A stretch of DNA of 64,000 nt from contig NZ_CP077084.1 of NCBI RefSeq assembly GCF_014268275.3, forward strand, positions 186,001 through 250,000, in the 5' to 3' direction. The notes beneath the pieces were generated by a model. That model was not told the origin of the DNA and did not search any database. It saw nothing but the letters and a program-made list of their open reading frames with translations. Position numbers and translations under genes: made by a program. The DNA is from Pseudomonas tritici. GTDB taxonomy: Bacteria; Pseudomonadota; Gammaproteobacteria; Pseudomonadales; Pseudomonadaceae. Every line of letters starts with the position of its first letter. The first letter of the stretch is position 1. Positions 1-8,983 of the stretch are shown here, one piece after another.

Positions 1-820
1 CGGCGATGAAAAAACAAATGCAGGCGCCTACGTTTTTCAGGTTTTTAACCGTCTCAACCTTCGTAAGAAAGGCCAGCACACCAGATTCAGATACCTCGAC
101 ATCAAAGAGAATATCGGCCAGCAAAAAGCCTGGCTTTTGCGCTCCATCAGACTTTCTTTGACTGATACCAGAGAGGTAGGAAGGTGCAGTGAGGTCCCAA
201 CAGAAGGTTCCAACCTGCGGTTGAGCCTCCCCTTCAAGATGCCTCAATTTGGCCTTGTCGTAGCTGATCAATCCCAGATTCTTACACCAGGTTTCAAACC
301 CTGCGAGGAAGATATCCTCGGCGGCAGCTCTCGCTCTGATGGTAGCGACTGCTCCGTCGTACATGCCGGGGCCTTTAGCCAGTGCAATACAGTTACCAGA
401 ACCAGGTATGTATTGCCTCTCCACCAATTGGGCGCGGAGCAGCTGCTCAATCATCGTGGTACTGGAAATGTGCTTTTTCAGCCTCAGCGGAGCGCCACAA
501 GCAATGTGAAAAAAAGGCTCCGCCACGATACCGCCCCGCTGTATCAACGCCGCGAGAGCTTTGCCGTACGCAGCATTAGCTTGTAGTAGTGCCTCAGTGA
601 GCTTCAGCCAGTACTCATCTGAGCCAAAGTACTCTTTGATGTACAGGAATACGGTATTACGGGGAAACAGGTTGTAGACCCGCCCAATACGTTCGTCAGC
701 GCGGCTGACTCGCTTTCTAGCGGCTACAGCACTGACGCCTTCCTCCTGCACCATATCTGCAACCAAATCACTGGAGAGGCATGGTCCTTTGTCTTCAAGG
801 CGGTCATAGACGCTTGTCAT
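1..820 (-). CDS. Unknown protein, 3' end beyond window edge
   Basis: An uninterrupted frame of 273 codons starts at the ATG at 818-820 and runs off the left edge. A GGAG five bases before the ATG supports the start. The N-terminus (MTSVYDRLEDKG) reads like a small winged-helix region with VSAVAARKRVSRA in a likely recognition helix. The later part alternates hydrophobic strands and charged turns. I do not recognise the family. Its place in a transposon defence island makes a defence or DNA-binding role plausible, but that is inference from context only. Confidence 0.7.
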   Translation of the reverse strand, partial: MTSVYDRLEDKGPCLSSDLVADMVQEEGVSAVAARKRVSRADERIGRVYNLFPRNTVFLYIKEYFGSDEYWLKLTEALLQANAAYGKALAALIQRGGIVAEPFFHIACGAPLRLKKHISSTTMIEQLLRAQLVERQYIPGSGNCIALAKGPGMYDGAVATIRARAAAEDIFLAGFETWCKNLGLISYDKAKLRHLEGEAQPQVGTFCWDLTAPSYLSGISQRKSDGAQKPGFLLADILFDVEVSESGVLAFLTKVETVKNLKNVGACICFFIA

Positions 821-1253
821 CGGCTCTCCATGTCACACTGCGCTATTAATATTACAATCCTTTCCTTCAAACGAGCAAAAACGGGCAGTTGCCGTGAGGC
901 GCCGAATCTCGTGGGCTGCAGAGGCATCGATACTGAAATCACCTGTTGAAATGTCACAGTCGCTAATTTCTGAACTCGGCAACGGGACTTCAACAGCAAG
1001 GTAGTGCGTAGTCTAGCATCGCTGGATCATCGGGCAAAAATGGCCACCCCGGTCCGAGAACCGAACCAACAAAAATGTCACGGGTCTATCAAGCGCTGTG
1101 CGATTTAGCTCGCGAGCAATTTAATGCTCTCTTGAATCCTGATCAATGAAAACAGGCTCGGAATACTCACTTATATTGGCTTATCTGAGATTCCTCGCCT
1201 GTTTTGTTGCTTGGTCGCTGATCTGTCGACTTTCTGCGTTAATCGATAGCCCT
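821..1253. other. Gene-free stretch
   Basis: About 430 bp between the outward end of the left-edge gene and the stop of the Sel1-like gene. Reading frames here are short and not protein-like. The promoter of the left-edge gene must lie just right of 820. I see no convincing terminator hairpin or full repeat. Confidence 0.5.
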
Positions 1254-2246
1254 TTACTCGGCTTGCTGTATGTTCTGAACTATTTTGAAAAATTCATCGT
1301 AATCTGAGAAGCTGCAGAAACCAGCCTGTTCGCCACGAGTCGAGATGGATATTAGTGGAGGTACTCCTGAGTCGATGTCCGCCAACAAACCCTCAATGAA
1401 GCTACTGACAATACTGATTTGCTTGTAATAAACCTCACCAGTATCATGTTCAGAAGGCTTTTTTTTAGGTTCTTTCAGGAAGTTTTTTAAAATGATTATT
1501 CCGGCGGGTGGGTTATTTGAAAAAAGTTTTAGTATGCCTTTAAAGTAATTGGCGCTTGATGCATGTGTTGCCTCTGCGAGCTCATTTAACATGCTTTCAA
1601 GTGGATCAGCTTGGATTTGGAACATATTTTTCAGATGGGTTATCTGAAAGATAGACATATAGGCAATATCGAAACCACCATCGGCAGATATTATCAAGCA
1701 ACGTAGAGAGTCGATTTGATTTCCCTTGGCCGCAAGGTGCAATGCCATTTCGTAGCACGCCCCGAGATGACCTCTGTTGTGAGCCATCGATAACCAGAGT
1801 AGGCAATCATCATTCCGGCCCCCACCTAGCGAGGCTCCGATCCGATACATGGCGCTGATATGCCCATTAGACGCCGCTTTAGCTAACTCATAGCTTTCGG
1901 CATCAGAGAGCTGATGCTGCGCAAGCATAATGGGTATACAGGCGTCATTTATCCTTATCTTGAGCAATTCGATTAACTTATCCCAGTTAAGCCCAAAATC
2001 ACTTAGCGAGCAGTCGTTGAGGTACTGTTTCGCTGATGAACGAGGCCTTCGTGGGTGGGCGTTGTACTCAGCCCTTTTTTCTGTCTTGTAGATCGCTACT
2101 GTTTTTTCAGTCGGAAGTATAATGTCATCTGTATGGACCTCACGAAGTGCTTCCGAGGCTTTTCCGTGAAGGTGCTGAAACCAGCTTCCGATCCTGATTT
2201 CATACGTTACGTTATTATGTGTGATAGCTGTCATTTTCTTCATCAC
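1254..2246 (-). CDS. Sel1/TPR-like repeat protein
   Basis: The protein has 330 residues. Its middle (about 110-230) carries degenerate Sel1-like helical repeats with the A..G...A/M Y.. spacing, for example AASNGHISAMYRIGAS and HNRGHLGACYEMALHLA. No signal peptide or membrane segment is visible, so it is probably cytoplasmic and binds a partner. The start is one of several clustered ATGs (2246, 2243, 2234). It lies 12 bp after the 75-residue gene, so the two are probably co-transcribed. Sel1 proteins often act as scaffolds; a role here is unknown. Confidence 0.7.
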   Translation of the reverse strand: MMKKMTAITHNNVTYEIRIGSWFQHLHGKASEALREVHTDDIILPTEKTVAIYKTEKRAEYNAHPRRPRSSAKQYLNDCSLSDFGLNWDKLIELLKIRINDACIPIMLAQHQLSDAESYELAKAASNGHISAMYRIGASLGGGRNDDCLLWLSMAHNRGHLGACYEMALHLAAKGNQIDSLRCLIISADGGFDIAYMSIFQITHLKNMFQIQADPLESMLNELAEATHASSANYFKGILKLFSNNPPAGIIILKNFLKEPKKKPSEHDTGEVYYKQISIVSSFIEGLLADIDSGVPPLISISTRGEQAGFCSFSDYDEFFKIVQNIQQAE

Positions 2247-2258
2247 GGCTGTCCTTGC

Positions 2259-2486
2259 TTAATCATGTGCTCGATTAAGATAAGCTCGCGCCGCGAAGAG
2301 AGCCTGGTCCCAGGACATATTTGGGTGACTCTCCATATAGTCCACTGCAATATTGAGAAGTAAGCGCTCAGCGCCAAGCGGACCAGACTCCAGCATTTTT
2401 TGCTCGCGATCAAGGCGTGCAAGCGCACGTCCCTTTTTCTTGCGAAATTCGGGAATAGGTAGAGAAGAAGGTAATATTTCTGACAT
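2259..2486 (-). CDS. Small unknown protein (75 aa)
   Basis: I chose the start at 2486 (MSEILPSSLPIPEFRKKKG) because CTGGAGGCAGTT precedes it, an excellent ribosome binding site. The open frame extends further upstream but that part is not protein-like. The product is charged, with a basic RKKKGRALARLDREQ segment and a helical C-terminus (AERLLLNIAVDYMESHP). It is the first gene of a probable two-gene unit with the Sel1-like gene. No family is recognised. It could be a small regulator or antitoxin-like partner, but nothing proves that. Confidence 0.65.
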   Translation of the reverse strand: MSEILPSSLPIPEFRKKKGRALARLDREQKMLESGPLGAERLLLNIAVDYMESHPNMSWDQALFAARAYLNRAHD

Positions 2487-3055
2487 AACTGCCTCCAGAG
2501 TAAGAGGCGGTTTCGCGAATGCAAAGATCCACCTCTCACTATTTAAAATTAGCGAGAAAGAGAATCCGTAACTTGCTTTCGCCGGCCACGAATAAAGCCG
2601 TATCGAAAACTTAGCTAAAAAGCAGAGAAAGGTCAACCACAAAAGCATACCTGGTGGAAAAGTGCATAGCATCCAGGGTGTGTACGGGTGCGGAGCCCTT
2701 CTCAGTCGGAGGAGCCTGAGGCAAGTTTTCCATAGCGATACCCGTGATCTCAAGAAGATGCTGAAAAAAGCGTACCTTCCCTAGCTCTGAATCTGCATAC
2801 GTGGCTCACGCTGCCAAGCCCTGAGGTAATTGATATGACATTTGGCACAACCTACGGTGTGGTCAATCAAGTGCCGGATGTCATTGGCCACATGTGTTTC
2901 CTGCATCCGAATGACATGACCGCCGATATGCAGTCTCACCCGCAGCTGATTGGGTGGGATACCTGGAGCGGATCGATGCTACGCACACCTTGCTGATGCC
3001 GTCTTGAGCCTCAATCACGCCGTAAGAGCCTGCTGATCATTGAAAGACGCTGGCC
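2487..3055. other. Intergenic region with a coding relic
   Basis: About 570 bp separate gajB from the 75-residue gene. On the minus strand, 2781-2975 reads as a continuous protein-like segment ending RMQIQS, with GCAKCHINYLRAW and HIGGHVIRMQE inside. It has no ATG near its beginning and an in-frame stop just upstream. It looks like the tail of a lost gene. The remainder probably contains the promoter of the 75-residue gene. Confidence 0.4.
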
Positions 3056-4774
3056 CTACCTGCGGGCAGGAAGCTCATCGAAACCAGCGGCAATCAGATT
3101 TGGGCGCAGTGCTTTCAGGCAGGTATGAGGCACGGCCAACCAGAACAGGTTACGAGCTCTGGTCACAGCGACATAGCCGATGCGACCTTCCTCGGTAAGG
3201 GTGCCGGCAAGCAAGGCTTCAACGTTCGGCTTTTTGGTCACATATAGAACCGCACCGATAGACTCGCCCTTCACTTGGTGGATGGTTTCCACTCTAATCC
3301 CAGGGCCCCGATATTTCTCCTCTACTGCACCAGTTAGGGGAAGATCCAACAACCCTGTTTTAGCCAGCTTGTTGCCCAGCTTGTCTGCAGCCTTCAACCC
3401 AAATTGCCCTTCGGTGGTCGAGAGAAGCTTTTTGAGATTAGTCAGTAATTGGGGATGCCACTCGGTTTTAGCCAAAAGCGTAGATGAAGGTAGCCCGGCC
3501 TCAGCGTCGCGGATGAAACCCCACAGCAGTCGTCTAAGCCCAAACATCCATGCATCCTGCGGGGCACCCTGAAGGTGAGTGCTGAGGCCATGCGGTGGCT
3601 TATCCATCAAACCCTCCACCGCTTGGCACACAAGCTTGAAGCAATCTTGATAGCGGCCTTGCTGGTCTCGGACCAATGCTGCTTTGGTGAAAAGAGCGAC
3701 CGTACCTTGACCTGGTGGAGCAGCTTTTCCGGATAGCACTGCCGCCCGGTCAGTCCCCCGGCTGAGGATCACCGCATCTTGATATTGCATGCCCAAGTCA
3801 TCAATTTGCGCTTTGAACGATTCAAAAAGCTTAGGAAGCTCGGAGTCCTTGTATCCGACGAAGTACGCCCCCCCGTTTTCAGGCTCCCGATCGGCCTCAT
3901 CCTCTCGGCCACAGAGTGAATTAGCGATGCTGATGATTGGAGGCAGTGAACGATAATTGCGCGAGAGCTTGTAGTCATTCACCCCCGCACGGTTGTAATA
4001 GGTGCTCAGGAATGAACCGTCAGCTCCTGCGAAGCCGTAAATGCCCTGGTTTACGTCACCGATGAGCGAGACTTGAACTCCAGCCTTGATGAGCAATTCC
4101 AAAATAGCCTGATGCAAGGTGCCCAGATCCTGGGACTCATCGACCAAAATCTGCGGGTAGCGGGCGGCAAGCGCTCGCAAGACTGCTGGTTGCCCGATCA
4201 ACGTACGGTACACCCAATACCGGCCAAGCTCGTGCGTGTAGGCCCCAATGCGGCCCAGACGCCTGATCGCATCTAATGCCTTAGCGGTATCGAGCTTCAC
4301 CAAATCATCGAGGGTGCCGGTAAAGAAGTAGAAGTTCCCATGCTCCAGCCCCACTTTGACGTCCTTGATGTGGGTCGGACGTCCTTCCTCAGGCCAGTAT
4401 TTAAAGTTTGCTAGGAACGGCTCGGTACCGGATACAAGGTACGCAACCTGGTCTGAGGACATTGTTCGATAAGCGTGGGGACGCAGCACATGCTGGGTGA
4501 AGAAACCGTCGAGCGTGTCCACCTCTACGCGCTTGCGGTTAGCGTCGTCTGGAAGATCTGAAGCGAGCTGGGCATAGCCTTTGTTGAAGGTATTGACCGC
4601 AACATTAGAGAAAGACAAAAGGACAACCCGACCCCGACTATTTTCCATTTTTTGCCGGACGGCAATCAGACGCCTGATCGCTGTTGCCGTCTTGCCGCTA
4701 CCTGCGCAGGCCGTGACTGCGATAGGTCCTAGAGGCGCGTTGATTATGTCCTTCTGCTCATCGGAGAGCTTCAT
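3056..4774 (-). CDS. gajB: Gabija protein GajB, UvrD/Rep-like helicase
   Basis: A superfamily 1 helicase of 572 residues. Walker A (ACAGSGKT) is at about residues 22-29, the Walker B/motif II VDESQDLG at about 211-218, and the C-terminal motif VI-like GYVAVTRARNLFWLAVP is near the end. In Gabija, GajB assembles with GajA and senses or processes nucleic acid during phage infection, where nucleotide depletion activates GajA. Its start ATG overlaps the gajA stop by four bases, so the genes are translationally coupled. Length is slightly above the usual ~500 residues. The identification rests on pairing with an OLD-type nuclease. Confidence 0.85.
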   Translation of the reverse strand: MKLSDEQKDIINAPLGPIAVTACAGSGKTATAIRRLIAVRQKMENSRGRVVLLSFSNVAVNTFNKGYAQLASDLPDDANRKRVEVDTLDGFFTQHVLRPHAYRTMSSDQVAYLVSGTEPFLANFKYWPEEGRPTHIKDVKVGLEHGNFYFFTGTLDDLVKLDTAKALDAIRRLGRIGAYTHELGRYWVYRTLIGQPAVLRALAARYPQILVDESQDLGTLHQAILELLIKAGVQVSLIGDVNQGIYGFAGADGSFLSTYYNRAGVNDYKLSRNYRSLPPIISIANSLCGREDEADREPENGGAYFVGYKDSELPKLFESFKAQIDDLGMQYQDAVILSRGTDRAAVLSGKAAPPGQGTVALFTKAALVRDQQGRYQDCFKLVCQAVEGLMDKPPHGLSTHLQGAPQDAWMFGLRRLLWGFIRDAEAGLPSSTLLAKTEWHPQLLTNLKKLLSTTEGQFGLKAADKLGNKLAKTGLLDLPLTGAVEEKYRGPGIRVETIHQVKGESIGAVLYVTKKPNVEALLAGTLTEEGRIGYVAVTRARNLFWLAVPHTCLKALRPNLIAAGFDELPARR

Positions 4775-6666
4775 GGTTTGATCGCTCCCTGGCAGACATG
4801 CTCAATCGCTTTGCGGAGATAGTCAGGTACTTCGCACTTTGGCGTGCTAGCAATCTGTTCAGCCAAAGCCTGGGCAAACCGCCCCTTTTGCAGATTACCG
4901 CTACTCGCTTTACGCTCGAACATGCCACAAAACAGCGCCTTTGCCTTCGCGGTGTTGTCTGGCTGAGCATCGACGATCGTGCGTAGCGCTGCCGAAATGA
5001 TCGGATGAGGGTCAGCCAAGGCCTTGAGCATCGAGTCGCGGTTCGCCTCAAGCAATGCAAGGTCGTATTCCAGCGTTTTCAAACCGTGGAACACCTTGAC
5101 GAAAGCGTCTTCCGATTTCTTCATCTTGACGGTGTTGCTCGATAGCCTCACTTCGTCTCCCAGCGACGGGTAGACTTCTTTCCGTTTTAGCTTCTTCTTT
5201 TTCTTGGCACGCTCAGCTAACGGATCATCCGCGTAAGGACCATCGGCGACAGGGGCACCCGTTTCTTCGAGATACGCAGCCTCGGCAAGAATGTCTTCGA
5301 TGTCACCTGCATCCAGCGCACCTTCCGCAAGCTCGTTGGCCTCTTCCTCCTCGAAAGGATCGGCGTCTGTTACGACGGCAACCGGGATCCGAAGTCCGTT
5401 TTCACCGAACAAGGGTAGGAAAGAATCGAAATTGAGTCCTTCGACACTGATCAGGCTGACCCCGTACTCTCGCAGGTCCAGCCCCATGAGCGTGGCCAGA
5501 GCATCGACGAGCATAAGCTCGGCGGCGCCTTCCACGAATATTACCCGGCGAGCAAAAAAAAGTTCGGCTCGGGTCACGTCCAGATAGCGCTCCAGCTTTT
5601 CGCGTTTGCCCTTACCGAACTTGATGTCGCGCGGGAAGAAGGTCTCTACGCCGGCATCGTTCTCAACCAAACACACCAGGGATTCGAGCTTAGAGTTGCT
5701 GGCAAAATTGGGGGAGTGGCTGGTGACGAACAGCTGCACCGCCTTTTCACCTTCGCTCGTTGGCACGCCTGCGAGGTAGCGCAACAACACGCGCTGCAAC
5801 TGAGGATGCAAATGGGCTTCCGGCTCTTCAACAATCAAACTGCGATACGCGGCGTCCGGATTCTTGGCCAGCTCGCTTAGCACTACCGCCATGAAAATCA
5901 GGTTGTTGAAACCCAGGCCATTCTGCTCAATTTCCATTGCTTGAGCCGTGAGGGAAAGCCGAGCAGATAACCGCTGAAAGTCCGTCGCGCTAAGCCCAAC
6001 AGAGAGTGTCTGTGCCAATTGATCGCCCATCATCAGGCCGTGTCGGGACGAAATCGCGGTATGGGTGTGCTGGATCGCTTCGGTCTGTTGGAGCTTTTCG
6101 TCCAGTTCCTTCAATGCTTGGTTAATCGCGTCACGGCCTGGTTCATCCGTGAGCATGTGAAGCAGGCGTGCCAGCTGGCTGTTGCGGCTGGGTCGAAGTC
6201 CCTGAGCGGCATCCCGCAGGGGTTGGAGATAAACGCCCCTGAGGTTTTCCATCATGTCTGAGGTAAGGGCCACGTCCTGATGATCGCCACACCAACGTTT
6301 TACCCTGAAGCGTCCTGTCTGATCTGCATCGGTATAGCGGACATGGATATGGGCTTCCATGGTTTTATCAGCTGCAGGCTTGAGCGCAGCGATAAAGTCT
6401 GCTTCATCATCGTGGCTTAAATCACGAAAGACAAAATGGAAGGAAATGTCGCCAGCCGGCTCGCCTTCAAGCGGACGGTGCCGGTCGGCGATATCAAGGC
6501 GGGGATACGGTTCGTCATGACCTGCGAGAAGGGTCCGAAGCGCATCCACTACAGCGCTTTTGCCAACATTGTTTGGACCTACCAGCACATTCAACCCAGG
6601 CTGAAATTTCAGCTTGGCGTCACGTAGCTTGCGGAAATTCTTAATAGTCAGCTCAGCGAGATACAT
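4771..6666 (-). CDS. gajA: Gabija protein GajA, OLD-family ATPase/Toprim nuclease
   Basis: Start chosen at 6666 (MYLAELTIKNFRK) because GGAG lies six bases before it; a further ATG at 6678 overlaps that site. The 631 residues contain an ABC-type ATPase domain split by insertions: Walker A GPNNVGKS near 30-37 and Walker B VEEPEAHLHP near 279-288. A Toprim domain follows, with FVEGAAE near 377-383 and TDADP near 433-437, the expected metal-binding acids. Known GajA forms a tetrameric DNA-nicking nuclease restrained by nucleotides. Together with gajB this makes a complete Gabija anti-phage system. Confidence 0.87.
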   Translation of the reverse strand: MYLAELTIKNFRKLRDAKLKFQPGLNVLVGPNNVGKSAVVDALRTLLAGHDEPYPRLDIADRHRPLEGEPAGDISFHFVFRDLSHDDEADFIAALKPAADKTMEAHIHVRYTDADQTGRFRVKRWCGDHQDVALTSDMMENLRGVYLQPLRDAAQGLRPSRNSQLARLLHMLTDEPGRDAINQALKELDEKLQQTEAIQHTHTAISSRHGLMMGDQLAQTLSVGLSATDFQRLSARLSLTAQAMEIEQNGLGFNNLIFMAVVLSELAKNPDAAYRSLIVEEPEAHLHPQLQRVLLRYLAGVPTSEGEKAVQLFVTSHSPNFASNSKLESLVCLVENDAGVETFFPRDIKFGKGKREKLERYLDVTRAELFFARRVIFVEGAAELMLVDALATLMGLDLREYGVSLISVEGLNFDSFLPLFGENGLRIPVAVVTDADPFEEEEANELAEGALDAGDIEDILAEAAYLEETGAPVADGPYADDPLAERAKKKKKLKRKEVYPSLGDEVRLSSNTVKMKKSEDAFVKVFHGLKTLEYDLALLEANRDSMLKALADPHPIISAALRTIVDAQPDNTAKAKALFCGMFERKASSGNLQKGRFAQALAEQIASTPKCEVPDYLRKAIEHVCQGAIKP

Positions 6667-6716
6667 GAAAATCTCCATCCGTGTTGTGCGTATAAAAGCC
6701 TATATGAGCTGATGTG

Positions 6717-6766
6717 TGTTGGCGCTGACGCCGGGTTGACCCAGTGGCCGATGCCACACTGACCCA
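6717..6766 (+). repeat. Half copy of the 152-bp element (left end)
   Basis: Begins TGTTGGCGCTGACGCC and keeps the three spaced blocks of the full copies: TGTTGGCGC at 1-9, TTGACCCA at 20-27 and CTGACCC at 43-49. No matching right end is found 152 bp away, so the rest is deleted. It sits just upstream of gajA. Confidence 0.7.
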
Positions 6767-6848
6767 ACACCAATCGGCAAAAATCCAGCACTGGTAATGT
6801 CCCCCGAGTTAGGAGCCTAGGTCTACGTTAGACCCGTATGCCTTCACG

Positions 6849-7577
6849 TCAAAAAACAATGCCATCTTCTAGGTCCAGGAATGAAGAATGGTCGGGCTCG
6901 ACATAACCCTCTGGCGCGGTGAAATATGATCCGCTTCCGCTTCGATAGACCTTTAAGTTTTTCCGTTTTGCATGTGCTTGAGCGTCCTCCCTAGAGCTGT
7001 GGTACAGCGGTAAGTCTGCGAAGGCTTCCTCACGCATTTCTGCGTAGTACTCATCCTCTTGCGCTTGGCGTAACTGCACCTCAGGAGCTTGGGACGACTG
7101 GGTGCCGGCATTGATCGTTTGTACAGTTCTCAGCACCTCCTGGTAGGCGAAAGCGTGCTCGAAGATCATTCCGAACAACTCCGCATCGGTTCGCTGTGGT
7201 TGATTCGCCGGCCCGGAATTGACCTGGCACCAATGGGCCAGATTCTTCGTAAAAAAACCAGTCGCAAAAGGGTGGTATTCGATGATCAATCGGTTTGCCT
7301 CAGCCAGCGCGTCCTCCTGAAACTCGACGGTGTGGCCTGTCATCGCCTGTATTCCTTTGAAGATGCCGAGCACGTGATTGACTAGGTCCAGGTCTACCAA
7401 ACCCTGTGCGTACAGCGCCTGCACCGCAATGCGTCTGGCATACGCGTAGGCCATTTGAGAAAGAAGGGGGTGAGATTGAGCAGTTTTGATCCAGTCGCCC
7501 AAGTCATTGTTGATGTCGGCAAAAATGTAGCCGGTGCTGAAATTGCGAGGAACGGTGTCCTTGAGACTTTGCTGCAT
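6849..7577 (-). CDS. Unknown protein (242 aa)
   Basis: Starts at an ATG preceded by AAGGACCTGT, a fair ribosome binding site. The product is soluble and mostly helical in appearance, without signal peptide or membrane segments. The C-terminal part contains YRSGSGSYFTAPEGYVEP, which reads like a small beta fold after a linker rich in Glu and Gln. No catalytic motif is obvious. It lies downstream of the HEPN-like gene on the same strand, 110 bp away, and upstream of gajA. I do not recognise the family. Confidence 0.65.
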   Translation of the reverse strand: MQQSLKDTVPRNFSTGYIFADINNDLGDWIKTAQSHPLLSQMAYAYARRIAVQALYAQGLVDLDLVNHVLGIFKGIQAMTGHTVEFQEDALAEANRLIIEYHPFATGFFTKNLAHWCQVNSGPANQPQRTDAELFGMIFEHAFAYQEVLRTVQTINAGTQSSQAPEVQLRQAQEDEYYAEMREEAFADLPLYHSSREDAQAHAKRKNLKVYRSGSGSYFTAPEGYVEPDHSSFLDLEDGIVF

Positions 7578-7687
7578 ACAGGTCCTTTGCGCGGTCGTTG
7601 TAGGTACCGGCCGTCCCGGTGCCTCTTCTTATTTAGCCAAACGTTCGACGGCTGGGCTGGGTGCAGCTGAATGACTTTTTCTAGGAC

Positions 7688-8239
7688 TCAGGGGTGTTCT
7701 TTAGACCTGATAAAAGCGTCCAAATTTGGCATAACATTCGCGTCGAGGTGATCCTGCATTCGCTGGCTCAGATGGTGCTCATTGGGAATATCAATGCCCT
7801 GTTGGCTCGCCCATCCCCGCAAAATGCCCAGGAATACCATGCTGACGATGTGACCATCCTCCATGTACTGGAGCAGGAAGGCCTTTAGCCTCCCTCGCCC
7901 TTCATCGGAATGCAGGTCAAAACCGCCCGGCACATCATGTAGCCGATGCGCAATGATGTTGCGATGCTGGAGGAAGCGCTCCAACTTGTCGTCGAAGGTG
8001 GGATGCAGATCAGCCCGCTCCCTCAGCGCTTTGAGCAGTCGCCCCAAAGTGGCTTTTGAGTGTCGCTCAAACAGGAGCTGAAGCTGTTCCACAGTTTGAA
8101 GTGGCTCGCCGTGTAAAGGAAAAGTAAGGCAACTGCTCAACAGGTGCTCAACACCCTGCCCGGCGATCATCGCAAGACCCAGTGTCTTCAACACATCGTC
8201 CTGTATAGGCTTGTAGCCTAATTGCGCTTCATCTTTCAT
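7688..8239 (-). CDS. HEPN-like helical protein
   Basis: A 183-residue all-helical protein containing FLQHRNIIAHRL at about residues 89-100. The RN-x3-H arrangement is the signature of HEPN-type RNases and of related non-catalytic HEPN proteins. The region before it (LLFERHSKATLGRLLKAL) is typical of helices preceding that motif. No strong ribosome binding site precedes the ATG. HEPN proteins are common in defence and toxin systems. Whether this one cleaves RNA cannot be told from the sequence. Confidence 0.65.
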   Translation of the reverse strand: MKDEAQLGYKPIQDDVLKTLGLAMIAGQGVEHLLSSCLTFPLHGEPLQTVEQLQLLFERHSKATLGRLLKALRERADLHPTFDDKLERFLQHRNIIAHRLHDVPGGFDLHSDEGRGRLKAFLLQYMEDGHIVSMVFLGILRGWASQQGIDIPNEHHLSQRMQDHLDANVMPNLDAFIRSKEHP

Positions 8240-8344
8240 AATCCGAGATCACCTTAGGGATCCGCAATGGTTTAAATGACCTGCGATGTTCAGGCCGGCC
8301 CCACGTTTGAGGGCAGGGCTTTGGTGCACTTGATGCGATTTTGC

Positions 8345-8515
8345 CTAACTGCGTGAAAGCTTTTTGGTAATGAAGTAACCAGTCGTTTTTTCCGATGTCT
8401 TGTGATGGCAGCATGGACACTCGATGTCTGCGTTATCTGGCTTATATGGCTGCCCACCGCCTATCTCGACAACCTCAAATTTCTCGCTACATTTCTCACA
8501 TTTATCGGTTCGCAT
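8345..8515 (-). CDS. Small zinc-ribbon protein (56 aa)
   Basis: Start chosen at 8515 (MRTDKCEKC) because AGGAGAGGT directly precedes it. Two CxxC pairs, CEKC and CPCC, are spaced as in a rubredoxin-like zinc ribbon, followed by a basic tail (KTTGYFITKKLSRS). It follows the broken small reading frame at 8530-8688 on the same strand. Such ribbons bind nucleic acid or protein; its partner is unknown. Confidence 0.7.
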   Translation of the reverse strand: MRTDKCEKCSEKFEVVEIGGGQPYKPDNADIECPCCHHKTSEKTTGYFITKKLSRS

Positions 8516-8529
8516 ACCTCTCCTACTCT

Positions 8530-8688
8530 TCACCAAGCCAAGTCCGTCTCTCTACCTGGCAAGCCTCGCGCTTTAAGCTTGGATACCTTTTCTTCGATCC
8601 AGCGCATAAGTGCCGCTTGGCCTTGCGGGCATTAGCCGTAGCCTTCTTCCAAAGCAGCAGCAATTCCTTGAAGCTGATAGCTATTCAT
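8530..8688 (-). pseudogene. Small gene interrupted by one in-frame stop
   Basis: The frame starts at an ATG at 8688 behind AGGAAAGAGCT. It reads MNSYQLQGIAAALEEGYG, meets TAA, then continues CPQGQAALMRWIEEKVSKLK and on to a TGA at 8530-8532. Both halves are protein-like and in the same frame, which suggests a single nonsense change in a gene of about 51 residues. It ends 14 bp before the next small gene. Confidence 0.5.
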
Positions 8689-8761
8689 AGCTCTTTCCTT
8701 AAACAGTTTGCTGGCCGCCAAGAACAGCGTTCAGTTTGCCCGCCAGGGCTTCACCAGCCTC

Positions 8762-8983
8762 TCAGTAAGGGTGCTTAGGACCGGCAAACCGGTGGCCGCA
8801 CTCACATCCGTAGTTACGCTCGGTTCCTTCGAGTGGCTTAGCCAAGGCTCCGCACTTGTTACATGGCAGGAAATGGTTCCGATAGCGCTGGTTGGCTTCC
8901 TCCTTATTGGCATCTTCCTCGGTAATCCTCTGGTAGATCCCCATGCCAATTTCGGCGGCGCCCTTGAGTACACTCCATAGCAT
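8762..8983 (-). CDS. Small zinc-ribbon protein (73 aa)
   Basis: Starts at an ATG with GAGGA eight bases upstream. An N-terminal helix (MLWSVLKGAAEIGMGIYQRI) is followed by a C-terminal zinc ribbon with CNKC and CECGHRF. The family is not known to me. It is the first of a run of small minus-strand genes (8983 to 8345) that look like one transcript. Confidence 0.65.
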   Translation of the reverse strand: MLWSVLKGAAEIGMGIYQRITEEDANKEEANQRYRNHFLPCNKCGALAKPLEGTERNYGCECGHRFAGPKHPY

